This document shows positions 35,642 through 42,276 of a DNA stretch of 64,000 nt, in pieces. How positions within the stretch are numbered: position 1 is the first letter of the stretch; each line of letters begins with the position of its first letter. This DNA is from Serratia odorifera. GTDB lineage: Bacteria > Pseudomonadota > Gammaproteobacteria > Enterobacterales > Enterobacteriaceae. The stretch covers positions 2,356,001 to 2,420,000 of the forward strand of contig NZ_LR134117.1 in assembly GCF_900635445.1 (NCBI RefSeq). Reading direction: 5' to 3'. The translations under genes and the position numbers were made by a program. The notes beneath the pieces were generated by a model. That model ran no database searches. It was not told the DNA's origin and saw nothing but the letters and a program-made list of their open reading frames with translations.

Positions 35642-37042
35642 TTACGGATGTTTGGCTTCAAGCTGTTGCTCGCGGTAGTCGGCCAGCTCCTGGTAGTTGG
35701 TGCGGCGCTTTTCCAGATCGATCTGGATTTGCTTCATCAGTTCACGGTCCACCTTCAGCAGTCGCACGACGCCGGCGGTGATCAGATAGCCGATGCCGGG
35801 GATCACGGTGAACAGCAATATGATGCTGTTGAGCGCACTGGCGCTTTGGCTGGCCGCATCGGCCTGGTAGCCGGAAAACGACATCAGGAAACCGACCATG
35901 GCGCCGGCTACCGCCAGACCCACCTTCAGGAAGAACAGGTTGCCAGAGAAGCTGATGCCGGTAATGCGTTTGCCGGTCTTCCATTCACCGTAGTCGTCGA
36001 CGTCCGCCATCAGCGACCAGTGCAGCGGCGACGGGATCTGATGCAGGATGTTCAGCAGGAAGTAAGCCGCGACGATAAACCACGTCAGCTGTGGATTAAA
36101 GAAATAGAACCCGCATGAAAACAGCGCCAGTGCGATATTGGTCCAGAAGAACACCTTCAGCTTGCAGAATCGGTCGGTAAGCGGCTTGGCCAGCGCGCTG
36201 CCGAGCATCATACCGACCACCCCCAGGCTGATGAACAGGCTGGCGAACGAGGCCGACTGTTGCATGACGTAGGTGACGTAATACATGGTGGCCGCCATGC
36301 GAATAAAGCCGGGGCAGACGTTACAGAAGGTCAGCAGCAGGATGCGCACCCATTGATCGTTTTTCCACACGTCTTTCAGATCGGCTTTCAATGCGTCATG
36401 GGTGGGCACCGCCGGGCGAATGCGTTCTTTCACTGTGGCAAAGCAGAACAGGAACATGAACAGCGCTATCAGCGCCAGCACGCCCATCGCCATTTGATAG
36501 CCGCGCGCCTTGTTGTCGCCGCCGAACCATTCGGCCATTGGCAGTAGCGTCATGGACAGGATCAGCGTAGCGATGCCGACCATGATAAAGCGATACGACT
36601 GGCAGGAGACGCGCTCGTGCGGATCGGCGGTAATTACGCCGCCCAGCGAACAGTAGGGAATATTGATGGCGGTGTAGGTCAACGACATCAGAAAATAGGT
36701 GGCAAAGGCGTATACCACTTTACTGTCATAGCTCCATTCCGGCGTGGTGAACATCAGCACGCTGAACAGCACATAGGGCAGCGAAACCCACAGTAGCCAC
36801 GGGCGAAAACGCCCCCAACGGCTCTGGGTACGGTCGGCAATAGCTCCCATGATCGGGTCGGTGACCGCGTCGAGCACTCGCACCGACAGCAGCAAGATGC
36901 CGACCAGGGCCGGCGTCAGGCCAAAAATGTCAGTGTAGAAGTAATTGAGGAATAACATGATTGCACCGCCAATCATGTTACAACCGGCATCTCCCATGCC
37001 ATAGCCGATCTTTTCTCTTACCGAAAGGGCAGTGCTGTTCAT
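35642..37042 (-). CDS. GPH-family sugar/cation symporter, probably for arabinosides
   Basis: The 466-residue transporter of the glycoside-pentoside-hexuronide family (MelB/XylP-like) has twelve hydrophobic segments and the hallmark GYGMGDAGCNMIGG start. The cation-site region is RVLDAVTDPIMGAIADRTQSRWGRFRPWLL, and YGEWKTGKRITGISFSGNLFF occurs near residue 335. The ATG 37042 lies 8 nt after GGAGAG; an ATG two codons earlier is too close. Its pairing with the GH43 gene indicates import of an oligosaccharide such as arabinobiose followed by cytoplasmic cleavage. No dedicated regulator is adjacent. Confidence 0.9.
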   Translation of the reverse strand: MNSTALSVREKIGYGMGDAGCNMIGGAIMLFLNYFYTDIFGLTPALVGILLLSVRVLDAVTDPIMGAIADRTQSRWGRFRPWLLWVSLPYVLFSVLMFTTPEWSYDSKVVYAFATYFLMSLTYTAINIPYCSLGGVITADPHERVSCQSYRFIMVGIATLILSMTLLPMAEWFGGDNKARGYQMAMGVLALIALFMFLFCFATVKERIRPAVPTHDALKADLKDVWKNDQWVRILLLTFCNVCPGFIRMAATMYYVTYVMQQSASFASLFISLGVVGMMLGSALAKPLTDRFCKLKVFFWTNIALALFSCGFYFFNPQLTWFIVAAYFLLNILHQIPSPLHWSLMADVDDYGEWKTGKRITGISFSGNLFFLKVGLAVAGAMVGFLMSFSGYQADAASQSASALNSIILLFTVIPGIGYLITAGVVRLLKVDRELMKQIQIDLEKRRTNYQELADYREQQLEAKHP

Positions 37043-37226
37043 GGACATTCTCTCCGCGCTGGCAGGATCTGACTGAATGGCAACGATTATTGCCTTGCTC
37101 GGCGGCGAGTCATCAGGAAATCATGGTTATTGAGATGGACAAACCTGCCATGGCGGAAGAAGTGTGAGCTTGTTAGCAAACTTGACCCGGAGAAGGGACG
37201 GCAGAAGCCGGTATTCCCTAGACGAG

Positions 37227-37250
37227 AACACGGCGTGAGCCGTGTTTTTT
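37227..37250 (+). terminator. Orphan plus-strand intrinsic terminator
   Basis: AACACGGC-GTGA-GCCGTGTT followed by TTTT is a textbook rho-independent terminator for plus-strand transcription. No plus-strand gene ends nearby; the last one stops at 34646. It lies in the 225-bp gap between two minus-strand transporter genes. It may end a small RNA or be a relic. Confidence 0.75.
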
Positions 37251-37267
37251 CAGGATGGCGTGGGCAT

Positions 37268-38488
37268 TCAGTGGCTCACGATATGGGAACTGCCGAGACG
37301 GTGTCCCGGTTTGAAAGCGTATTCACGGGACGACCAGGCGATGGCGAACGCAACGGCCAGCAGGATCAGCAATGCCCAGGGGAAAACGCTGGCCTCCCAG
37401 GTATCAAGCAGCATGCCGCCGATCACGCCGCCGCCGGCGATCGCCGAGTTCCAGGCCACCACATTCATGGAGAGCGCTACGTCAGCGCCGTCTCCCGCCG
37501 CATCGGCCAGCGCGGTTTGCAACAGGGTTGCCGCACCGCCGAACGTGATGCCCCAGACGATCACCCCCAGATAAATCACGGCGGTATCTTGCGCACCGAC
37601 GCCGAAGGCGAACGCGGTGAGCGCGAAGGCGGCGAGACTGGCCAGTACCGTGGTGCGCAGGTGGCGCTCCACCAGCCGGCCGGTGATCCAGATGCCGGCG
37701 AGCGCCGCTGCGCCGAAGGCGAACAGCACCAGATCGGTTCGGTCAGCCATTCCCGCCGGCGCGATAAACGGAGCGATATAGGTATAGAGAATGTTGTGCG
37801 CAAGCATCCAGGTGATTACCACCGCCAATACCGGGCGTACGCCGGGCGTGGTGAAGACCCGGCGCAGCGGCATGTGTTGATGGGCGGACTGGCCGGGGTA
37901 ATCGGGGACTTTGGCGTATACCCAGACGATCAGCAGCAGCGTCAGGGCCGACATGATCCAGAATGCGCTGCGCCAGCCGATAGTCGATCCCATGAAGGTC
38001 CCCAGAGGCACCCCCAGAGAGAGAGCGATAGGGGTTCCCACCATGGCGATGGCCAGGGCGCGTCCTTGCTGATAAGGCGCGACCATCCGCCGGGCGTAGC
38101 CGGCCAGCAGGCTCCAGGCCAGCCCTGCGGCGACGCCGGCAAAGAAGCGGGCGACCAGCGTGACGGCATAGTGGGTAGATAGCGCGGTGGCTGAGTTGAA
38201 GAGAAGGAAGCCGATGATAGTCAGCAGCAGGACGTTACGCCGCCGCCATCTGCGTGTTGCAATCGTCAGCGGGATGGCGGCCAGCAGCGAGCCCAGCGCA
38301 TATGCCGTCACCATTTGCCCGGTCAGCGCCGGATTGACGCCGAGTCCCTGACTGATTTGCGGTAGCAGGCCTGCAGGCAGCGTTTCGGTCACGATACAGA
38401 TAAATCCTGTCATGGCCAAAGCCAGCAGGGCGGCGACGGGCAGGCGGGCGGCGGTGGCCGATGTCGCCTGAGTGGATGAGTGATTCAC
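37268..38488 (-). CDS. MFS transporter (DHA1, drug or sugar efflux type)
   Basis: The 406-residue permease has twelve predicted membrane segments, the typical N-terminal DHA1 sequence FICIVTETLPAGLLPQISQGLGV, and motif A-like ATRRWRRRNVLL between helices 2 and 3. It resembles YdhP/AraJ/NepI-type exporters. The gene diverges from a tetR regulator with paired palindromes between them, so it is probably repressed by that protein and induced by its exported compound. The substrate cannot be deduced. Confidence 0.88.
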   Translation of the reverse strand: MNHSSTQATSATAARLPVAALLALAMTGFICIVTETLPAGLLPQISQGLGVNPALTGQMVTAYALGSLLAAIPLTIATRRWRRRNVLLLTIIGFLLFNSATALSTHYAVTLVARFFAGVAAGLAWSLLAGYARRMVAPYQQGRALAIAMVGTPIALSLGVPLGTFMGSTIGWRSAFWIMSALTLLLIVWVYAKVPDYPGQSAHQHMPLRRVFTTPGVRPVLAVVITWMLAHNILYTYIAPFIAPAGMADRTDLVLFAFGAAALAGIWITGRLVERHLRTTVLASLAAFALTAFAFGVGAQDTAVIYLGVIVWGITFGGAATLLQTALADAAGDGADVALSMNVVAWNSAIAGGGVIGGMLLDTWEASVFPWALLILLAVAFAIAWSSREYAFKPGHRLGSSHIVSH

Positions 38489-38561
38489 GCAAAAGATCCT
38501 TTCGACGATGAGAAGGTTCCGGCGTCGCTTGGTGAGCCGGCGTCCGAAGCATATCGATATA

Positions 38562-38577
38562 TATACCGATCGGTATA
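38562..38577. promoter_or_regulatory. Palindromic operator for the TetR-type regulator (site 1)
   Basis: TATACCGATCGGTATA is a perfect 16-bp palindrome 74 bp upstream of the MFS transporter start. It shares the pattern TATAyCGATyrGTATA with site 2. Its place in the divergent MFS/tetR promoter region points to autoregulated repression. Confidence 0.7.
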
Positions 38578-38615
38578 AATGTAATCATCATCGTCGCTAC
38601 GTTGTCAATAAATTA

Positions 38616-38631
38616 TATATCGATTAGTATA
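38616..38631. promoter_or_regulatory. Palindromic operator for the TetR-type regulator (site 2)
   Basis: TATATCGATTAGTATA is an imperfect copy of site 1, centred 54 bp from it (about five helical turns), which favours binding on the same face. It lies 28 bp upstream of the tetR start. Confidence 0.6.
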
Positions 38632-38658
38632 TATGTCGTAAAAGATAAGGAGTCAGCG

Positions 38659-39276
38659 ATGGCGCAAATGGGACGTCCCCGCAGCTTTGACCGCCAGCAG
38701 GCCATCGAACAAGCGATGCACCTGTTCTGGGAGCAGGGCTATGAATCAACCTCGCTCAGCCAGCTAAAGGCGAGCATTGGAGGTGGTATTTCCGCCCCGA
38801 GTTTCTATGCGGCTTTCGGGTCGAAAGAGGCGCTGTTCAACGAGGCGGTGCAGTGTTATCTGGCGAGTTATGCGCGCGTCACGGCGTGCCTTTGGGACGA
38901 CGCGCTGGCGCCGCGGGAGGCCGTTGAACTGGCGCTGCGTCAGTCGACGACCATGCAGTGCGAGCCGGGGCATCCGAAGGGGTGTATGGTCGCTTTCGGC
39001 GTCATGAGTGCGCCGACGCCCGCGCATGCCGACGTGGCCAAACCGCTGGCGGAATCGCGTGCGCGAACGTACGGCGGATTTATCCGCTGCGTCGAACGTG
39101 CCATTGCCGCCGGCGAGCTGACGGCGAGCACCGACGCCCGGGCGCTGGCGACCGTATTCAACAGCTTTTTGCTGGGCATCTCAACGTCAGCTCGGGATGG
39201 TGTTGACGTAGCGACCTTCCAGGGCGCGATTGCCGAAGTGATGAAAGTCTGGGACGCGCTGCGTAAGCAGGCGTAG
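38659..39276 (+). CDS. TetR/AcrR family transcriptional regulator
   Basis: The 205-residue repressor-type protein has an N-terminal helix-turn-helix at about residues 10-58 (QAIEQAMHLFWEQGYESTSL ... SFYAAFGSKEALFNEAV) and a helical ligand-binding domain containing GHPKGCMVAFGVMSAP, a TetR_C motif shared with the NemR/YxaF-like group. ATG 38659 has AAGGAG upstream; the longer reading adds 19 AT-rich codons without homology. It is divergent from the MFS transporter and probably controls it and itself through the two palindromes between them. Confidence 0.9.
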   Translation: MAQMGRPRSFDRQQAIEQAMHLFWEQGYESTSLSQLKASIGGGISAPSFYAAFGSKEALFNEAVQCYLASYARVTACLWDDALAPREAVELALRQSTTMQCEPGHPKGCMVAFGVMSAPTPAHADVAKPLAESRARTYGGFIRCVERAIAAGELTASTDARALATVFNSFLLGISTSARDGVDVATFQGAIAEVMKVWDALRKQA

Positions 39277-39303
39277 CGGGCGGGAAAAGGCGTGATATGA
39301 AAC

Positions 39304-39323
39304 AGGCCCGCCGTGGCGGGCCT
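39304..39323 (-). terminator. Hairpin downstream of aroP and tetR
   Basis: AGGCCCGCC and GGCGGGCCT form a 9-bp stem with a 2-nt spacer, followed on the minus strand by a weak GTTT tail. It sits between the converging tetR and aroP genes. Confidence 0.6.
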
Positions 39324-39338
39324 ACGGCAGAGATGAAA

Positions 39339-40715
39339 TCAGCGCGTGGCGCTGCCGAGCGCCCGCTGGCTGCGTTGCTTGATGGCGTAGCCAATCGCCA
39401 GCACCGCCACCCAGACCGGGATCAGCAGCACCGAAATGCGAATGCCCGGTGTCAGGTACATAATCACCAGGATACCGGCCATAAACAGCAGGCACAGATA
39501 GTTGCTGAACGGATACCAGAAGGCCTTGAACTTAGGCTCTACGCCATCGCGATTTTTGGCAGCGCGGAATTTCAGGTGCGCCAGGCTGATCATCGCCCAG
39601 TTGATCACCAGAGCGGAGACCACCAGCGCCATCAGCAGTTCGAAGGCGCGCCCCGGGATCAGGTAGTTGATCAATACGCAGAACGCCGTGGCCAACGCAG
39701 ATACGCCGATGGCGATCACCGGTACGCCGCGGCCGTCGACCTTCAGCAGGCTTTTCGGTCCGTTGCCCTGTTTCGCCAGGCCGTACAGCATGCGGCTATT
39801 GCAGTATACGCAGCTGTTGTAGACCGACAGCGCGGCGGTCAGCACCACGATATTCAACACGGTGGCGACCAGATTGCTGTTCAGCGCGTGGAAGATCAGC
39901 ACGAACGGGCTGCCGCCTTCGACCACTTTGCCCCACGGGTAGAGAGAAAGCAGAATGGTCAACGAGCCGATATAAAAGATCAGGATACGGTAGATGACCT
40001 GATTGGTGGCTTTTGGAATGCTGGCCTGCGGGTTGTCGGCCTCCGCCGCGGTGATGCCCACCAGCTCCAGACCGCCGAAGGAAAACATGATAACCGCCAT
40101 GGCCATTACCAGTCCCATCACGCCGTTCGGGAAGAAGCCGCCCTGTGCCCACAGGTTGGTCACCGTGGCTTCCGGGCCGCCCATGCCGCTGAACAGCAGG
40201 TAGGCACCGAATACGATCATGCCGATAATCGCCACCACCTTGATAATGGCGAACCAGAATTCCATTTCGCCATACACTTTGACGTTGGCCAGGTTAATGG
40301 CGTTAATCGCCAGGAAGAACACCGCCGCCGAGACCCAGGTCGGAATTTCCGGCCACCAATACTGTACGTAGATCCCGACCGCGGTCAGTTCCGCCATCGC
40401 TACCAGCACATACAGCACCCAATAGTTCCAGCCGGAGGCGAAACCGGCGAAGTTACCCCAGTATTTATAGGCAAAATGGCTGAATGAGCCGGCAACCGGC
40501 TCTTCCACCACCATTTCACCCAGTTGGCGCATAATCAGGAAAGCGATGAATCCGCCGATGGCGTAGCCCAAAATCACCGACGGGCCAGCCATTTTTATTG
40601 TTTGCGCGATACCGAGAAACAACCCGGTACCGATAGCGCCACCTAAGGCAATAAGCTGAATATGGCGGTTTTTCAGGCCGCGTTTCAGCTGGTCACCCTG
40701 TTGTTGACCATCCAT
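39339..40715 (-). CDS. aroP: Aromatic amino acid permease
   Basis: The 458-residue amino acid-polyamine-organocation transporter has twelve hydrophobic segments. It starts MDGQQQGDQLKRGLKNRHIQ and contains the family motif IALGGAIGTGLFLG and EEPVAGSFSHFAYKYWG. AroP imports Phe, Tyr and Trp with protons. Identity to E. coli AroP is high, and its position upstream of and divergent from pdhR is the E. coli arrangement. Tandem TyrR boxes lie just before the start, matching known repression of aroP by TyrR with aromatic amino acids. Confidence 0.95.
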   Translation of the reverse strand: MDGQQQGDQLKRGLKNRHIQLIALGGAIGTGLFLGIAQTIKMAGPSVILGYAIGGFIAFLIMRQLGEMVVEEPVAGSFSHFAYKYWGNFAGFASGWNYWVLYVLVAMAELTAVGIYVQYWWPEIPTWVSAAVFFLAINAINLANVKVYGEMEFWFAIIKVVAIIGMIVFGAYLLFSGMGGPEATVTNLWAQGGFFPNGVMGLVMAMAVIMFSFGGLELVGITAAEADNPQASIPKATNQVIYRILIFYIGSLTILLSLYPWGKVVEGGSPFVLIFHALNSNLVATVLNIVVLTAALSVYNSCVYCNSRMLYGLAKQGNGPKSLLKVDGRGVPVIAIGVSALATAFCVLINYLIPGRAFELLMALVVSALVINWAMISLAHLKFRAAKNRDGVEPKFKAFWYPFSNYLCLLFMAGILVIMYLTPGIRISVLLIPVWVAVLAIGYAIKQRSQRALGSATR

Positions 40716-40751
40716 CCATTTACCCTCTGTTGTTGCAGAATGCTCACATAC

Positions 40752-40769
40752 TGTAAGGCAGTGATTACG
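40752..40769. promoter_or_regulatory. TyrR box (strong) upstream of aroP
   Basis: TGTAAGGCAGTGATTACG fits the 18-bp TyrR pattern TGTAAA-N6-TTTACA, keeping the essential GTAA-N8-TTAC core. It is 37 bp upstream of the aroP start codon, on the minus-strand promoter side. Confidence 0.7.
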
Positions 40770-40774
40770 ATGTG

Positions 40775-40792
40775 TGTATTATTTTCTTTACG
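40775..40792. promoter_or_regulatory. TyrR box (weak) upstream of aroP
   Basis: TGTATTATTTTCTTTACG keeps TGTA and TTTAC of the TyrR pattern. It begins 23 bp from the strong box, the same tandem spacing known at TyrR-repressed promoters including E. coli aroP. Confidence 0.55.
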
Positions 40793-41019
40793 GAATTTGA
40801 TCTATTAATTCGGCGGCACCGCTACCGTTTGCAAAAGAATAATGATATGCGCGGAAGTTTGCACCTGCTTTGTGTTGTGAGTGACCAAGATTTCAGCAGT
40901 TTAGGAAACAAAATGCGGATTGTGTGACCGTAAGGGGGGTTATGTGCATGAAATAAGCATCAAGTCACATTACTCGCAAAAATAGCTCAGGTTTGACCAA
41001 TTGCTCTCTCCATCACGCT

Positions 41020-41035
41020 CGTGATCTGGATCACA
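41020..41035. promoter_or_regulatory. CRP-type site in the aroP-pdhR intergenic region
   Basis: CGTGATCTGGATCACA contains the GTGA-N6-TCAC core of a strong CRP site. It lies about 250 bp upstream of the pdhR promoter. The rest of 40793-41250 shows no gene. Confidence 0.6.
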
Positions 41036-41156
41036 GAACCGAACATTGGCAGGCGATCACCAAAGTTTCATCGACCTGCCATAAAAGCCCGATATTAACG
41101 GTGCAGTCTGCCTAACCAAACGTTTCGCAAAAGTTAAATCACACGCTTAGGCCGTA

Positions 41157-41171
41157 AATGGTATTACCAGC
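41157..41171. promoter_or_regulatory. Second PdhR-like core site
   Basis: ATGGTATTACCAGC carries TGGTATTACCA, the same core as the perfect PdhR box 143 bp downstream, but without the outer AAT/ATT arms. It may be an auxiliary operator upstream of the promoter. Confidence 0.4.
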
Positions 41172-41250
41172 ACGGGGTTAGCGGATTGCAGCAGGGTATC
41201 GGCTGGGGTGTTAAAATGTGCGGGTATCGGCAATTCGGCCCGAGCCCATA

Positions 41251-41279
41251 TGGACAGGAGGTGAATACTTTGTTACTTT
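41251..41279 (+). promoter_or_regulatory. pdh operon promoter
   Basis: TGGACA (-35, 41251-41256) and TACTTT (-10, 41274-41279) are separated by 17 bp. The stretch GTGAATACTTTGTTACTTTA is, as I recall it, identical in the E. coli pdhR promoter. The expected start near 41286 puts the PdhR box just downstream, where it would block transcription. Confidence 0.75.
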
Positions 41280-41295
41280 ACCGTCACGTTTTTGA

Positions 41296-41312
41296 AATTG
41301 GTATTACCAATT
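41296..41312. promoter_or_regulatory. PdhR operator
   Basis: AATTGGTATTACCAATT is a perfect 17-bp palindrome matching the PdhR consensus ATTGGTnnnACCAAT. It lies at about +10 to +26 of the inferred transcript, 34 bp upstream of the pdhR start. Pyruvate releases PdhR in E. coli. Confidence 0.9.
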
Positions 41313-41345
41313 GACTCCGCGCCATTCGCAGAGAAGAAATCACTC

Positions 41346-42110
41346 ATGGCCTACAGCAAAATCCGCCAGCCCAAGCTGTCAGACGTTATCGAGCAACAGC
41401 TCGAATACCTGATTCTCGAGGGTACGCTGCGCCCAGGCGAAAAACTGCCTCCGGAGCGTGAACTGGCGAAACAGTTTGATGTTTCCCGTCCTTCTCTGAG
41501 AGAGGCGATCCAGCGCCTGGAAGCGAAAGGGCTGCTGCTGCGTCGTCAGGGCGGCGGTACCTTCGTACAAACAAATCTCTGGCAGAGCTTCAGCGATCCG
41601 TTGGCTGAACTGTTGGCCGATCACCCTGAATCACAATTCGACCTGCTCGAAACCCGTCATGCTCTTGAGGGCATCGCTGCGTACTATGCGGCGCTGCGCG
41701 GCACGGAAGAAGATCTGGCGCGCATCCGCGATTGCCATATCGTGATTCAACAGGCCCAGGACAGCGGCGATCTCGACGCCGAAGCAGACGCGGTGATGCA
41801 GTATCAGATCGCCGTTACCGAAGCTGCCCACAACGTGGTGTTGCTGCATTTGCTACGCTGCATGGGGCCAATGCTGGAACAGAACGTCCGACAGAACTTT
41901 GAATTGCTCTACTCGCGCCGTGAGATGTTGGCAAAAGTGAGCAGCCACCGCGCCGGGATTTTTGAGGCGATAGTGGCACGTGAGCCGGAAAAGGCCCGCG
42001 AAGCCTCGCACCGCCACTTGGCGTTTATCGAGGAAATTTTGCTGGATCTCAGTCGGGAACATACCCGGCGTGAGAGATCGTTACGGCGACTCCAGCAACG
42101 CAAGGATTAA
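41346..42110 (+). CDS. pdhR: Pyruvate dehydrogenase complex repressor (GntR family)
   Basis: The 254-residue regulator has an N-terminal winged helix (KLPPERELAKQFDVSRPSLREAIQRLEAKGLL, residues 33-65) and a C-terminal FCD effector domain with the His/Asp metal-binding region around LLETRHALEGIAAYYAA. It senses pyruvate and represses pdhR-aceEF-lpd and respiratory genes. The ATG 41346 (MAYSKIRQPK) is the E. coli start; an earlier in-frame ATG lies inside the operator. It is the first gene of the operon and autoregulated through the box upstream. Confidence 0.97.
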   Translation: MAYSKIRQPKLSDVIEQQLEYLILEGTLRPGEKLPPERELAKQFDVSRPSLREAIQRLEAKGLLLRRQGGGTFVQTNLWQSFSDPLAELLADHPESQFDLLETRHALEGIAAYYAALRGTEEDLARIRDCHIVIQQAQDSGDLDAEADAVMQYQIAVTEAAHNVVLLHLLRCMGPMLEQNVRQNFELLYSRREMLAKVSSHRAGIFEAIVAREPEKAREASHRHLAFIEEILLDLSREHTRRERSLRRLQQRKD

Positions 42111-42195
42111 GAGCGGTTATCTACAGGGGAAACACCAGCCTGTGGGCATAAAGCTCGAAGTGCTTAGTTAAGTACTTAAGCGGCAACAAACTGAT

Positions 42196-42242
42196 GAGCC
42201 TGTCTTCGTGCGCTTTGGTACAGAGTGCAGGAAGACAGGCTC
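42196..42242 (+). other. Long perfect hairpin in the pdhR-aceE intergenic region
   Basis: GAGCCTGTCTTC at 42196-42207 is exactly complementary to GAAGACAGGCTC at 42231-42242, leaving a 23-nt loop. There is no T-run, so it is not a standard terminator. It ends 34 nt before the aceE start and may shape mRNA processing or the relative output of pdhR and aceE. Confidence 0.6.
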
Positions 42243-42276
42243 CAAACAAACCATTAGACAGATAAGGAATACCACC

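Noticed and set aside
36961..37167. A small plus-strand ORF before the symporter gene
   Set aside because: It overlaps the symporter start in antisense, has no ribosome binding site and no recognisable sequence; the nearby terminator is better explained by a possible RNA.
41270..41314. A mini-ORF starting TTG after AGGAGGTG upstream of pdhR
   Set aside because: The same bases form the conserved pdh promoter and are probably not in the transcript; the frame ends inside the PdhR operator. The apparent ribosome binding site is coincidental.
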